64,000 nucleotides of DNA. Source: Streptomyces sp. R44. GTDB taxonomy: Bacteria > Actinomycetota > Actinomycetes > Streptomycetales > Streptomycetaceae. Of this stretch, positions 1 through 7,916 are shown piece by piece. The translations under genes and the position numbers were made by a program. A model generated the notes under the pieces. That model saw only the letters and a list, made by a program, of their open reading frames with translations, had not been told where the DNA came from and did no database searches. The DNA is taken from NCBI RefSeq assembly GCF_041053105.1, contig NZ_CP163444.1, positions 124,001 to 188,000 of the forward strand, read 5' to 3'. Position 1 is the stretch's first letter. Every line of letters starts with the position of its first letter.

Positions 1-347
1 GGACCGCCGGGGCGGTAGTACTGGCCGAGCTCCTCGCGGTAGCGCAGGTCGGCCAGGTGCTTGTCGGAGACGAACTCGGGTGCGTCCTTGACCTGTTCCT
101 TGGACAGGCCGAGGTGGATCGTGTGTTCCTCCAGGTCGACGCGGGTGACCGCGCTCGCCGGGATCAGCACTTCCTTGCCGAAAATCCAGACGCCCGTGTC
201 CACGACCAGGTAGGAGTCCTCGACCTCGTCGGAGTGCTTGTCCACCCTTCCGATATGACCGTCGGCCGCCTCGACCTGCCATCCGGTGAGGTCGGTGCCC
301 GCCAGATGGCCGGACTCCGTGCTGTAGGACCAGAGATGCTCGGTCAT
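1..347 (-). CDS. PRC-barrel domain protein, C-terminus cut by window edge
   Basis: The 115 visible residues begin MTEHLWSYS and contain a PRC-barrel fold signature: TDLTGWQVEAADGHIGRVD, then YLVVDTGVWIFGKEVLIP and a following VTRVDLEE strand. The stretch after it (SKEQVKDAPEF) is typical of Streptomyces PRC-barrel proteins, which are small soluble proteins of unclear role, often stress-associated. The ATG at 347 is preceded by a good AGAGGAG ribosome site. The frame is open to base 1, so the C-terminus lies outside the window. The family call is firm; the function is not known. Confidence 0.85.
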   Translation of the reverse strand, partial: MTEHLWSYSTESGHLAGTDLTGWQVEAADGHIGRVDKHSDEVEDSYLVVDTGVWIFGKEVLIPASAVTRVDLEEHTIHLGLSKEQVKDAPEFVSDKHLADLRYREELGQYYRPGG

Positions 348-408
348 CGCTGAAACTCCTCTGTCGCTGTACTTCGTGTCCGTCGCGGCACCGAACGTGC
401 CGGCCGTG

Positions 409-630
409 TCAGAGCAGGTCGCGCCGGTCCTCGGTGACCGTCGGGTCCACGGGCGGGACCACCACCCGGCGACGGCGGAGGACGCTCGTGTAGACGGCGG
501 TTCCGAGGAATCCGACGGCCATCAGGTTCAGTCCGACCAGATCGAGGTCGACCGCATCGAGTTCCCAGTCGGTCGCGAAGGTGAGGATGGCACCGACGGC
601 GATCATCATGATGAACAGTCCCAGACGCAT
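409..630 (-). CDS. Small membrane protein, DUF6458-like
   Basis: This 73-residue protein starts MRLGLFIMMIAVGAILTF and has two hydrophobic segments (about residues 3-19 and 31-47) separated by an acidic loop containing DWELDAVDLD. It ends in a basic and acidic cytoplasmic-looking tail. The pattern resembles the DUF6458 family of short actinobacterial membrane proteins, whose function is unknown. The ATG at 630 is chosen over an upstream in-frame start because GGAGGGAGC sits just before it. It lies about 60 bases downstream of the PRC-barrel gene start region and has the same orientation. Confidence 0.7.
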   Translation of the reverse strand: MRLGLFIMMIAVGAILTFATDWELDAVDLDLVGLNLMAVGFLGTAVYTSVLRRRRVVVPPVDPTVTEDRRDLL

Positions 631-838
631 GCTTGCTCCCTCCATTGCGGGGTTGCACCGTCCGCGTACCCGGGTCACCAGGAATCACGCCGCCTCATCC
701 CGGCGAACGGCGCTGCCGGCCGCCGTTACGTCAGCGCCCGCGTCGTCAGCGGCGCGACGGACAGTCGGGCCGGTCGTACGCGCCTCGGGCCGCAGGAATG
801 ACATCCGAGCGGGCCATTCCCGCGGCCAGGGGCGTGCG

Positions 839-1165
839 TCAGGCCTTGCCGTCGGCAGGAGGGGTGCCCACTCCGCCCAGGACCGTGAGGTCCGTACGGT
901 GCGGTGGGGACGACAGCAGCGCCAGGACATCTGCGGGATCAGGACCGTCGGCGCGCGACGGAGCGGCGAGGGCGGCCTGCGCACTGGCCTCGTCCTGCCA
1001 GACCTCGGTGACGTACACCGTGTCCGGGTTTCCTGCGTCCTGGCTGATCAGGTAGATCTCGCAGCCAGGGAAGCCGTACAGCCTCTCCGCGACCCTCAGC
1101 AGGACGGCGGCGAGTTCGCCGCCCTTCCCTGGGTGCGCGGTCACGGTCATCAGTCTGCCGATCAC
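839..1165 (-). CDS. Antibiotic biosynthesis monooxygenase (ABM) family protein
   Basis: This is a protein of about 108 residues beginning VIGRLMTVTAHPGKGGELAAVL. It has the ABM ferredoxin-like pattern: an opening strand, a helix, then CEIYLISQD and TVYVTEVWQDEASAQAAL. Members are small cofactor-free monooxygenases acting on quinols, or related dimeric proteins; the substrate cannot be told here. The GTG start at 1165 lies 2 bases after the stop of the upstream VOC gene, so the two are probably translationally coupled. An upstream ATG-type start inside the VOC gene is possible but would add a poorly conserved extension. Confidence 0.75.
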   Translation of the reverse strand: MIGRLMTVTAHPGKGGELAAVLLRVAERLYGFPGCEIYLISQDAGNPDTVYVTEVWQDEASAQAALAAPSRADGPDPADVLALLSSPPHRTDLTVLGGVGTPPADGKA

Positions 1166-1167
1166 GT

Positions 1168-1554
1168 TCAGACCAGGGTGGTGATGCAGAACGGATGGCC
1201 GGCGGGGTCCAGCAGGACCAACCACCGGTCGGGCTGTGGCTGGGTCGGGGGCTCGACAGCACCGAGGGCCAGCAGGTGCGCACGCGCGGTCTCCAGGTCG
1301 TCGACGCCCAGTTCCATGTGCGCCTGCTTCTCCTGGGAAGGGTCCGGCCAGGTGGGGCGCCTGTAGTCGGCCAGCCGGTTGAACCCCAGTCCGGCCGAGC
1401 CCTCCTGACCGAGCAGGATGAAGTCGTCGCTGGAGTAGGCGACGGGCAGGCCGAGGGCCTCTCCGTAGAAGCGGGCCAATTCGGCGGGGTCCGGGCAGTC
1501 GAACGTGACGGCGGCATAGCGGATCGCGGGTGCTGATGTGTTTCCAGTGCTCAT
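1168..1554 (-). CDS. VOC family (glyoxalase/bleomycin resistance) protein
   Basis: The 128-residue protein shows one VOC module: AVTFDCPDPAELARFYGEAL at the front, a central HMELGVDDLETARAHL, and a closing RWLVLLDPAGHPFCI strand. Typical VOC members are metal-dependent isomerases or dioxygenases, or ligand-sequestering resistance proteins. The sequence gives no specific substrate. It is first in a two-gene unit with the ABM gene and divergent from a WYL regulator. The 66-base gap between them carries a strong inverted repeat, so it is probably the regulator's target. The ATG at 1554 has only a modest ribosome site (CCTCCCC complement, GGGGAGG region in the regulator gap). Confidence 0.85.
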   Translation of the reverse strand: MSTGNTSAPAIRYAAVTFDCPDPAELARFYGEALGLPVAYSSDDFILLGQEGSAGLGFNRLADYRRPTWPDPSQEKQAHMELGVDDLETARAHLLALGAVEPPTQPQPDRWLVLLDPAGHPFCITTLV

Positions 1555-1573
1555 GGGGAGGACGCTATGACGG

Positions 1574-1598
1574 GACCAGGACAGATTCGGTCCTGGTC
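1574..1598. promoter_or_regulatory. Inverted repeat, candidate WYL-regulator operator
   Basis: Arms GACCAGGAC (1574-1582) and GTCCTGGTC (1590-1598) are perfect complements around a 7-base spacer. The site lies between the divergent VOC and WYL genes, so it can serve both promoters. That a regulator of this kind binds it is inference. Confidence 0.55.
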
Positions 1599-1620
1599 AT
1601 GCGGGACACTTCACGATGTG

Positions 1621-2571
1621 ATGAGCACATCCGCCCGCCTGCTACGACTGGTCTCCCTGCTGTCCGCACGGCCGTCGTGGACCTGCGGACAGCTGGCCGA
1701 CCACATGGCGGTCACCGAGCGCACGGTGCGAAGGGACGTCGCCAGGCTCCGGGAGCTCGGCTATGGAGTCGAGTCCGATCCCGGCCCATGGGGCGGTTAC
1801 CGCCTCCGCGCCGGATCCCGGGTGCCGCCGTTGGTCCTGGATGACGAGGAGGCGCTCGCCGTCGCCGTCGGGCTGCGCGAGGCCGCGCTCAGCGGTGTTC
1901 TCGGCGACGACCAGGCCGCGCTGTCCGCTCTGCTGAAGCTGCGTCAGGTGTTGCCGCGCCGGATCGCGGACCGGCTGGGAGAGATGGATGCCGCTCTTGT
2001 TCACACCTCAAGGCTCGACGCACCACAGATCGCGCCCGGCATGCTGCTGGAATTGACCGGTGCCTGTCGCCGGGCAGAGCGTTGCCGCCTCTCCTACCGG
2101 GATCGGGCGGGGAAGGCCACGGTCAGGGAGGTCGACCCGTACCGTCTGGTGCACACGGGACGCCGTTGGTACTTCGTCGCCCGGGACGTGACACGGGACG
2201 AGTGGCGCACCTTCCGGGCCGACAGGGTCGGCCGGATACAGCCGACCGGGCGCCCGGTGGAGCTCGTCGACCCACCCGACCCGGCTCTGCTCGTCTCCCG
2301 CTCCATCGCGACCGGCGCCTACCCGCTCTACGTGACGATCCGCCTCCCGCTGCCCATGGACCAGGCGCTACGGCTGATCCCGCCGACGGTCGGTACCCAT
2401 CGCCCGGAGGGAAGCGACGTCACGATCGTCGACATCGGCGGCCCCGACGCGGACGGGCTCGCCAGGTACCTCCTCAGCCTGGCCACACCACTGCGGGTCC
2501 TGTCACCTGACGACGTGCGGGAAGCTCTGCTCCGGCGTACCCGGCAACTGTTCGAGGACAACGCGGGATGA
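1621..2571 (+). CDS. WYL-domain helix-turn-helix transcriptional regulator
   Basis: This 316-residue regulator has an N-terminal winged helix-turn-helix (about residues 5-60) with the YafY/DeoR-like motif LADHMAVTERTVRRDVARL. A central WYL ligand-sensing domain follows (about 135-215), containing DPYRLVHTGRRWYFVARD, and then a C-terminal WCX-type extension. WYL proteins bind nucleotides or other small effectors and usually control an adjacent operon. The ATG at 1621 is preferred over the one at 1567, because the longer form would place the operator inside the coding region and adds a non-conserved leader. It is divergent from the VOC/ABM pair and its stop is 8 bases from the stop of the convergent flavoprotein gene. 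Confidence 0.88.
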   Translation: MSTSARLLRLVSLLSARPSWTCGQLADHMAVTERTVRRDVARLRELGYGVESDPGPWGGYRLRAGSRVPPLVLDDEEALAVAVGLREAALSGVLGDDQAALSALLKLRQVLPRRIADRLGEMDAALVHTSRLDAPQIAPGMLLELTGACRRAERCRLSYRDRAGKATVREVDPYRLVHTGRRWYFVARDVTRDEWRTFRADRVGRIQPTGRPVELVDPPDPALLVSRSIATGAYPLYVTIRLPLPMDQALRLIPPTVGTHRPEGSDVTIVDIGGPDADGLARYLLSLATPLRVLSPDDVREALLRRTRQLFEDNAG

Positions 2572-2579
2572 GTGTCTGC

Positions 2580-3848
2580 TCACCTGCGCCGACTGCCACC
2601 CCTGCCTGGTGAGGCGGTATCCGTCGTCGGACCGACCTCCAAGTCGCCGATCGGTGTCCACTCGTCCGCCAGGATCGAGTAGGTGATGGAATCCCGCCAT
2701 GCTCCGTGAACGAAGACGTGGTCGCGGATCCGCCCGTCCTCGGTCATACCAGCCCGTAGAAGCGTCCGTGCGGAGGCCTCGTTGAGCGGCGAACGAGCCG
2801 CCCAGATGCGGTGGAGACCAAGGGTCCGGAAGCCGAGTGCGCACAGCAGGTGGACGGTCTCGGTCCCCATCCCCTTGCCCCACTCGTCCGGGTGCAGGGC
2901 GAATCCGATGGTGGCCGCCTGCTGCGGTTCGGTGGCCAGGCGCGCGTAGCCGATCAGATGACGCTCGCCGCGCCGGGTGATGGCGAGGCAGTACTCGGTC
3001 CTGGGGGTGTCCGTGGCGGAGGCGATGGACCGGTCGACAATCGACTGGACCTGCTCGGGGGTACGGGGCTCGAAGCTGAGGTGCCGCGTGGCGTCGGCAT
3101 CTCCGTAGATGGCCAGAAGGCCGTCGGTGTCCTCGGGTTCGACTTCGCGCAGGGCCAGGCGCGGGCCGACCAGGTGGAGGGGCGTCACATGCACGGCACT
3201 CACCTGTGGGGAGAGTGGATCCCTCCCGTACTGCGCCGCTTCCGGCTGATGCGGTCCCCGGCCTCCGTCGACGTCTCGCTCCTGCGGCGGGACAACAGCG
3301 GCGCGCGGACGCCTCGACTCCTCGCCGCCCAGCAGTTCGAGCGCCTCCTCCCATCGGAAGTGCTCCGCTCCCCCACCGGCCTTGGGGCGGTGCGGTTCGT
3401 ACGAGCCGACCAGTACGCCCATCTCCCGCAGCTGGTCCAGGCTCCGGCGGAATGCCGGGTGCGCGGCCATGGCCGCGTTCACGCACGGCAGCACCACGGT
3501 CAGGATCCCCAGGCCGTGGGCCTCGCACAGGATGCCCAGGGCGAGGGTGTCGGCGATCCCTGAGGCCCACTTGTTGACGGTGTTGAACGTGGCCGGCGCG
3601 ACGGCGATGGCGTCGGCGGGCGGCAGCGGCCGCGGATCACCGGGGCTGCGCCAGGCGGAGCGGATCGGGTTGCCGGTCTGGGCCTCGATCGCCTCGGTGT
3701 CGAGGAAGCCGAGCCCCTGTGGTGTCGCAACGACCCCGACGTCCCACCCCTGTTCCTGTGCGGCAGTGATCAGCTTGTGGGCGTCGCCCGCAATGCCGGC
3801 GGCGCAGATGACGACGTAGAGGAAGGGGTTCTCCGGCCGGTCGCTCAT
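2580..3848 (-). CDS. Flavoprotein domain joined in frame to a GNAT acetyltransferase
   Basis: The open frame of 422 residues has two parts. Residues 1-175 are a flavoprotein of the Dfp/HFCD fold: LYVVICAAGIAGDAHKLITA, then VAPATFNTVNKWASGIADT and ILTVVLPCVNAAMAAHP. Residues 220-400 are a GNAT N-acetyltransferase of the RimJ/L type: PRLALREVEPEDTDGLLAIY, then a FALHPDEWGKGMGTE acetyl-CoA loop and EASARTLLRAGM. A linker rich in Arg, Gly and Pro (175-215) joins them. In relatives I know these are usually separate genes. The ATG at 3848 has a strong AGAGGAAGA site. A second start, GTG at 3203, would make a separate 207-residue GNAT but has no well-placed ribosome site. The gene is convergent with the WYL regulator. 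Confidence 0.75.
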   Translation of the reverse strand: MSDRPENPFLYVVICAAGIAGDAHKLITAAQEQGWDVGVVATPQGLGFLDTEAIEAQTGNPIRSAWRSPGDPRPLPPADAIAVAPATFNTVNKWASGIADTLALGILCEAHGLGILTVVLPCVNAAMAAHPAFRRSLDQLREMGVLVGSYEPHRPKAGGGAEHFRWEEALELLGGEESRRPRAAVVPPQERDVDGGRGPHQPEAAQYGRDPLSPQVSAVHVTPLHLVGPRLALREVEPEDTDGLLAIYGDADATRHLSFEPRTPEQVQSIVDRSIASATDTPRTEYCLAITRRGERHLIGYARLATEPQQAATIGFALHPDEWGKGMGTETVHLLCALGFRTLGLHRIWAARSPLNEASARTLLRAGMTEDGRIRDHVFVHGAWRDSITYSILADEWTPIGDLEVGPTTDTASPGRGGSRRR

Positions 3849-4142
3849 TCTTCCTCTGCCTCCTGCGCCGATGGTCAGGCTCGCCGCTTCTTGGGCGCAC
3901 CCACACGAGAGCATGACGCCGGGGCCGCCGGGCCCGTAAGGCCCTGGGCGCCCAGTACGGCGCAGTCGACGATCACGGTGGGCGGGTCGGCGTCCGCGAG
4001 GGAGGCCAGGCATCGCCGCGAGAACGACGGCGGTGGTGAGCCCTGCCGCCCCGGCCCTCCCGCGACGACGCCTTCTCCGGCAGTCGTGATCCTGACCCTA
4101 ACGACGAGGTGGCGTCGACGGGGCATGTTCAGCAAGGACGCT

Positions 4143-4498
4143 TCAGTGGAGCGGGTGAGTCCGTTGATGCTGACCGGGTGGAGAGAAGCTCAGGCCGTTC
4201 TCGTCGAGAGCGTCGAAGACGGTCACCCGGCTCGCCTCGAACACAAAGCTGACGTCGACGTTTCCCTCGGCCAGGTCCCCGCCCGTCCACTCGATCAGCT
4301 CGACGCCTTGGAGCGGCAGTCCCTGCACAGCCTGAAGCCCGGGAAGAGGACCAGCACGCCACTGCAAGTCGGAGCCAGGCCACCGGACAGGAGCGCTGGG
4401 GTCGACCACGCTCCAGGTCAGGGAGAGATCATCAAGCTTCTGGTGATTGATCTCCACCTGCTCGCCCTCGAAGTCGAAGAAGACAGGGCAGTCTCGAC
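4143..4498 (-). pseudogene. Fragment of an unrecognised protein, 5' end lost
   Basis: The reading frame contains CPVFFDFEGEQVEINHQKLD, SLTWSVVDPSAPVRWPG and GVELIEWTGGDLAEGNVDV, which look like genuine protein composition, but I do not recognise the family. Upstream of the first GTG (4457) the frame continues with plausible residues to about 4498 and then meets a TGA within unrelated sequence. The original start is therefore probably missing. The neighbouring fragment on the other strand begins at the same point, suggesting a deletion or recombination joint. The preceding 294 bases (3849-4142) hold nothing I can identify. Confidence 0.45.
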
Positions 4499-4927
4499 GA
4501 GTACTGGGTCACGTGCGAGATCCGGTTCGCGAACGAGAGTGCGGAGGGTCCCCTGCCGGCCGACGTGCTGTGGGACGGCTACCGTCAGCGGCTGGAGGCG
4601 GACCTGGACGCCGAGGCCGTCACCTACTCGCTGTGGGTGGACTGGTTTGAGGACCACGCCACTTCCGTGACGGCCTTCGCCGAGGTTCTCGGTGACGACA
4701 TCGACCGGGTGGTGGCCGAGCGATCGGAAGCCCTGCTCCGCCGAGCCCGTCGGGTTCTGGAGTGTTCGGGACCGGTGCGCTGGACGGTGAAGGAGCTGAC
4801 GTACCGCACCGCCATGCGGCTTCCTGCCCTGCACTCGGCCGTCTTCCGCGGCCTCCTGGCGAGCTTCCACGACGTCTACGGCGACCTGGAGCCGACTGCC
4901 GCACTGACCTTCCTCAGTCGGCTGGAT
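4486..4927 (+). pseudogene. Fragment of an unrecognised protein, both ends truncated
   Basis: The frame reads SLDEYWVTCEIRFANESAEG and continues through PADVLWDGYRQRLEADLDAE to LASFHDVYGDLEPTAALTFL. This looks like real coding sequence. There is no credible start codon with a ribosome site at the 5' end; the first candidate, GTG at 4565, is inside the plausible region. The 3' end runs at about 4927 straight into the antisense of an IS1380-type transposase. I do not recognise the family. It appears to be the middle of a gene left by rearrangement. Confidence 0.45.
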
Positions 4928-5225
4928 GCGTCCTGCTTCTCGGAGTGGGCCAGCACGAGCACCCCGTCCAGGTCCACGATCACCTGCCCCGCGGCATCCG
5001 GCGCCGCAGTGCCGGCCAGCTTCCACACGTGCTCGCGCACGCCGGCCCGAGCGGTCCTGATCGCGGGCAGGGCCTTCGGCCCGGCTGCGGCGAGGGCGTC
5101 GACGAGCCGGGAGACCGTGGGGCGGAGGCCACCGGCCCGAACACGCCGGGCTCGGCCCGCAGCGTCCCGACATCCGCGAGGCAGTCCCCGCCCAGCGCGA
5201 CCGCGAGGTGCTGCGCCTGAACGTC
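4928..5225 (-). mobile_element. IS1380-family transposase remnant (N-terminal part)
   Basis: Minus-strand reading gives AVALGGDCLADVGTLRAEPG, then after a frameshift SRLVDALAAAGPKALPAI, then VIVDLDGVLVLAHSEKQDAS. This is the region around the first catalytic Asp of IS1380-type DDE transposases (DLDGVLV), with the characteristic AHSEKQDA motif. The frameshift lies near 5115. The match stops abruptly after AHSEKQDAS at about 4928. The same protein region appears at 53.7-53.9 kb. No terminal repeats are visible. Bases 5226-5394 hold an open frame on the plus strand that I cannot assign. Confidence 0.7.
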
Positions 5226-5394
5226 GCACGCCTCTACGGATGGCCAGCCACCGCCACCACGTACGAGCACGTGGAGCAGTGGCTCCGCTCGCGCTACTGC
5301 ACGATCGTCTGGCACCGCACCCGTGCGTCGGGCACGCTCGTCGACCTGGTCGCCGCCGACTCGATGCCGTGCCCGGCCAGCGTCGCGCTCTACC

Positions 5395-5432
5395 GGACGG
5401 GCCCGGGACGCGTCGCGCGCCCGGGCCCGTCC
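5395..5432 (-). terminator. Rho-independent-like hairpin
   Basis: Arms GGACGGGCCCGGG (5395-5407) and CCCGGGCCCGTCC (5420-5432) pair perfectly over 13 bases around a 12-base loop. It starts 15 bases downstream of the stop of the minus-strand gene ending at 5447, so it probably terminates that operon. Confidence 0.7.
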
Positions 5433-5446
5433 CGTATCGGTGCAGG

Positions 5447-6532
5447 TCAGTGGACCTGGACGGATGCGACCAGAGTGTTTAGGTCCGGCCAGATCTTCTT
5501 GTTCGTCTCCGGCAGTACGACCCACAGCACCGAGGGGCGGACCCGCCCGGTGTCGACCACAAGGACCGCGTTCAGGTCCATCGTGGACGGCACCCCGCGT
5601 TTGTGGAAGTGGATCTCGCTGACCAGCAGCCAGGCGTCATGTCCGTCGACCTTCAGCGGCTGCGAGGCGACGTCGACCAGGATCGCCTGGTCGCGGGGGT
5701 ACTCGTAGCGCCGCCGCTCGTCCATCACCGCGCCCGCCACGCCCCGCAGCTCCCCGGTGCCTCCGGCTGCGGCCATGATGTCCTCGTCGACCTGCGTGGA
5801 CTTCACGAGTGCGCGCTGGCGCCCCTCCTGCTTGCGGGTGAAGCCGTCGAAGACCGGATCCAGCGTCTTGCTCCGGTCCCACGTGCCGCCCAGCTCCGCG
5901 TACTCCAGGGAGGAGTCCGTGACGGTGCCGATGACCGGCGAGCCCTCGCCCGGGTAGTCCGGCACCTTGACGGTCCCGGTGAGCCGCCGCTCCTCGGGCA
6001 GCGGGGAGGCGCCGGGGGTGAGAGTGGGCACGGGGATGCCCCGCTGCGGGGCATCCGTGGTACTGCCCGCGCAGGTGGCGGACGAGGAGTCCGGTGTGCT
6101 GTGCGCCTGCTGGACCACCTTGCCGCCGACCAACACGGTGCACGTGAGAGTGCCCCCTTCCTGGTCCTCGCGGCTTCTGACGTCCAGATAGAAGTCGGCG
6201 CCCGCCGCCAGCTCGACGGTCTTGCGGTAAGGCAGGATGACGACCCCGTGGGGCTCGTGGTTGCCGTTCGCCTCCCCGACGGTGAGGTTCACCGAGGGGT
6301 GGTCGCCCGTCGCTATGTAGGTGACCTCGACCCGCCGGGATTCCTTGTCCGGGGATGCCCCGTCGCCGCTCGGGTCGCCGACGGCCAGGGCCAGGCCCAC
6401 CGCGCCGAGCGTGACCACCTCGAAGAGGATCACCAGGGCGCCGACCAGGTAGAACCCGCCCGGGATCCGGTCGAAGGTCTTCTTGCCGCGGCCGGAGTGG
6501 AACTCGCGTCTTGGCTGTGATGTCTGGGTCAT
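5447..6532 (-). CDS. Membrane-anchored exported protein with MmpS-like region, function unknown
   Basis: This is a 361-residue protein. A basic cytoplasmic start (about residues 1-27) leads into one transmembrane helix (GGFYLVGALVILFEVVTLGA, about 25-50). The large extracellular part follows: first a short beta domain (about 65-150) containing RRVEVTYIATGDHPSVNLTV, TLTCTVLVGGKVVQ and two cysteines, reminiscent of MmpS/DUF-type secreted domains; then an unassigned C-terminal half ending VLPETNKKIWPDL. GGGGGAGGA lies just before the ATG. The upstream membrane gene ends 13 bases away, so the two form an operon. Function is not known. Confidence 0.6.
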   Translation of the reverse strand: MTQTSQPRREFHSGRGKKTFDRIPGGFYLVGALVILFEVVTLGAVGLALAVGDPSGDGASPDKESRRVEVTYIATGDHPSVNLTVGEANGNHEPHGVVILPYRKTVELAAGADFYLDVRSREDQEGGTLTCTVLVGGKVVQQAHSTPDSSSATCAGSTTDAPQRGIPVPTLTPGASPLPEERRLTGTVKVPDYPGEGSPVIGTVTDSSLEYAELGGTWDRSKTLDPVFDGFTRKQEGRQRALVKSTQVDEDIMAAAGGTGELRGVAGAVMDERRRYEYPRDQAILVDVASQPLKVDGHDAWLLVSEIHFHKRGVPSTMDLNAVLVVDTGRVRPSVLWVVLPETNKKIWPDLNTLVASVQVH

Positions 6533-6545
6533 GTCGTCCTCCCCC

Positions 6546-7565
6546 TCACGCCCGGCCGCTGTCGCCGGACCGGCGGTCGGCCGGCTCGTCGGCGAACCGC
6601 GTGGCCAGCAGCCCCGCCTCCCGCGCCTCGTCCAGCATCCGGTGCAGGTCCTGGAGCCGGGACCGGTCGGCGAGCCCCTCGATCTCGGCGACGGCCAGCT
6701 CGTCCCGCACCGTGTTCACCACCAGCTCGTGCATGTCCTCGCCGAGTTGCTCCAGCTCTCGTACGGCCTCCCACTCGCGGTACGCCGCGTCCGCCGCGCG
6801 GGTGTTCTCGGCGTAGCGCTCCAGCGCCTCCACCCGCTCCTCCAGCGCGCTCGACGACAGCCGCAGCGCCTGCCGCTGAATCCGCAGCACTTCCTCCACC
6901 CGCGAGCCGGAGGCGTCCCCGGCAGCGGTGCGCACCTTCCGCGCCAGCCGGGTCAGCTCGGCCAGGCGCTGGGCGATCTCGTACTGTTGGGCGGGCAGCG
7001 TCACGTCATTGGCGATGTCGTCCAGCAGCCCGTCCCGGTCGACCTGCGACTGCAGTACCGCCGTCACGGCGGCCTGGGCGCGCTCCATCCGGCGCAGCGG
7101 CGAGTGGCCCAGCAGCTCGCGCAGGGAGTCGTCGCCGAAGTCCTCGGCCAGGTAGTAGCGACCGTGGCGCAGCCGGGCCACCCGCTGCCGCTCGTCGGTC
7201 CCGCAGCCGAGGACGACGATCAGCAGCCAGGCCAGCAGGTGCACGCCCACGACGGTCAGGATGAACGCCTCGAACCCGAACTGGACCCCGACCCAGATCA
7301 GCCCCGCCTGCGCCGCGAGCCCGACGGCCAGGCCGGGCCACACGCCGATCAGCGCCCACAGGATCGTCACCGGCAGTAGCGCGCACACCGCGGAGACCCC
7401 CAGGGCCGTCCAGATGTCCGCCTTGGTACGGCCGCCCAGCCCCTGTTCCTCGGGCAGCGGCAGCGTGGCTGGGAAGAGTCCGTCGGCGGACTTCTCCAGC
7501 AGCGCGCGCTCCGCGTCCTCGAGGGCCGGATCCACCACCGGCCGCAGCGCAATGTCCTGCGCCAT
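6546..7565 (-). CDS. Membrane protein with long C-terminal coiled coil, function unknown
   Basis: This 339-residue protein has a soluble N-terminus (1-45). Two to three hydrophobic segments follow between about 48 and 125, including GVSAVCALLPVTILWALIGV and FILTVVGVHLLAWLLIVVLG. A cytoplasmic half (130-339) is rich in Glu, Arg, Leu and Ala with heptad character (for example AQRLAELTRLARKVRTA and LEERVEALERYAE), which suggests a coiled coil. I do not recognise a named family. It is the first gene of a two-gene unit with the anchored exported protein downstream, so the pair may form one membrane complex; that is inference. Ribosome site GGGGGGTGT precedes the ATG. Confidence 0.6.
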   Translation of the reverse strand: MAQDIALRPVVDPALEDAERALLEKSADGLFPATLPLPEEQGLGGRTKADIWTALGVSAVCALLPVTILWALIGVWPGLAVGLAAQAGLIWVGVQFGFEAFILTVVGVHLLAWLLIVVLGCGTDERQRVARLRHGRYYLAEDFGDDSLRELLGHSPLRRMERAQAAVTAVLQSQVDRDGLLDDIANDVTLPAQQYEIAQRLAELTRLARKVRTAAGDASGSRVEEVLRIQRQALRLSSSALEERVEALERYAENTRAADAAYREWEAVRELEQLGEDMHELVVNTVRDELAVAEIEGLADRSRLQDLHRMLDEAREAGLLATRFADEPADRRSGDSGRA

Positions 7566-7916
7566 TCAGCAACACCCCCCACAGGTTGGGGGAGATCGTG
7601 ACACACGCCGGAGGGGCTGCCCACGCCACCCCTGTTCCCGGCCGCCGACTGAGACGGCGCGAACCCGAAGACAAACTGTCTTCCACCCTTGGCCTGATGC
7701 CGCTGAGGCCGACGGGGTGCGACGCGCAGCCAGAGGCGCGAGAGGCGCCCCTGTCCGGTAGTGGGCGTCCCCAGTCCTGCGCCCGGTGACCCCTGTCCGG
7801 GCGCTGGCAATTGCCACTTCACACGCTTCTGTGCATTCCCTTGAATGTAACTGGCGCGTGCACCACGCTAAGGGCTGTCCCGCTATGACCTGGAGGCCTC
7901 TGTCGGGGTTCGAAAA
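7566..7916. other. Intergenic region without a recognisable gene
   Basis: This 351-base stretch separates the membrane-protein operon from a broken SUKH gene. Neither strand gives a coding pattern I trust. It must hold the promoter of the operon starting at 7565, but I see no clear -35/-10 pair. Confidence 0.5.

Noticed and set aside
3875..4135. Minus-strand 86-codon frame with DADPPTVIVDCAVLGAQG
   Set aside because: Plausible-looking only over a short part and without a ribosome site; it may be a fragment but cannot be assigned.
5208..5394. Plus-strand stretch reading NVARLYGWPATATTYEHVEQ, possibly a C-terminus of an amidohydrolase-type protein
   Set aside because: The resemblance is short and it overlaps an IS1380 remnant on the other strand; I could not support a gene.
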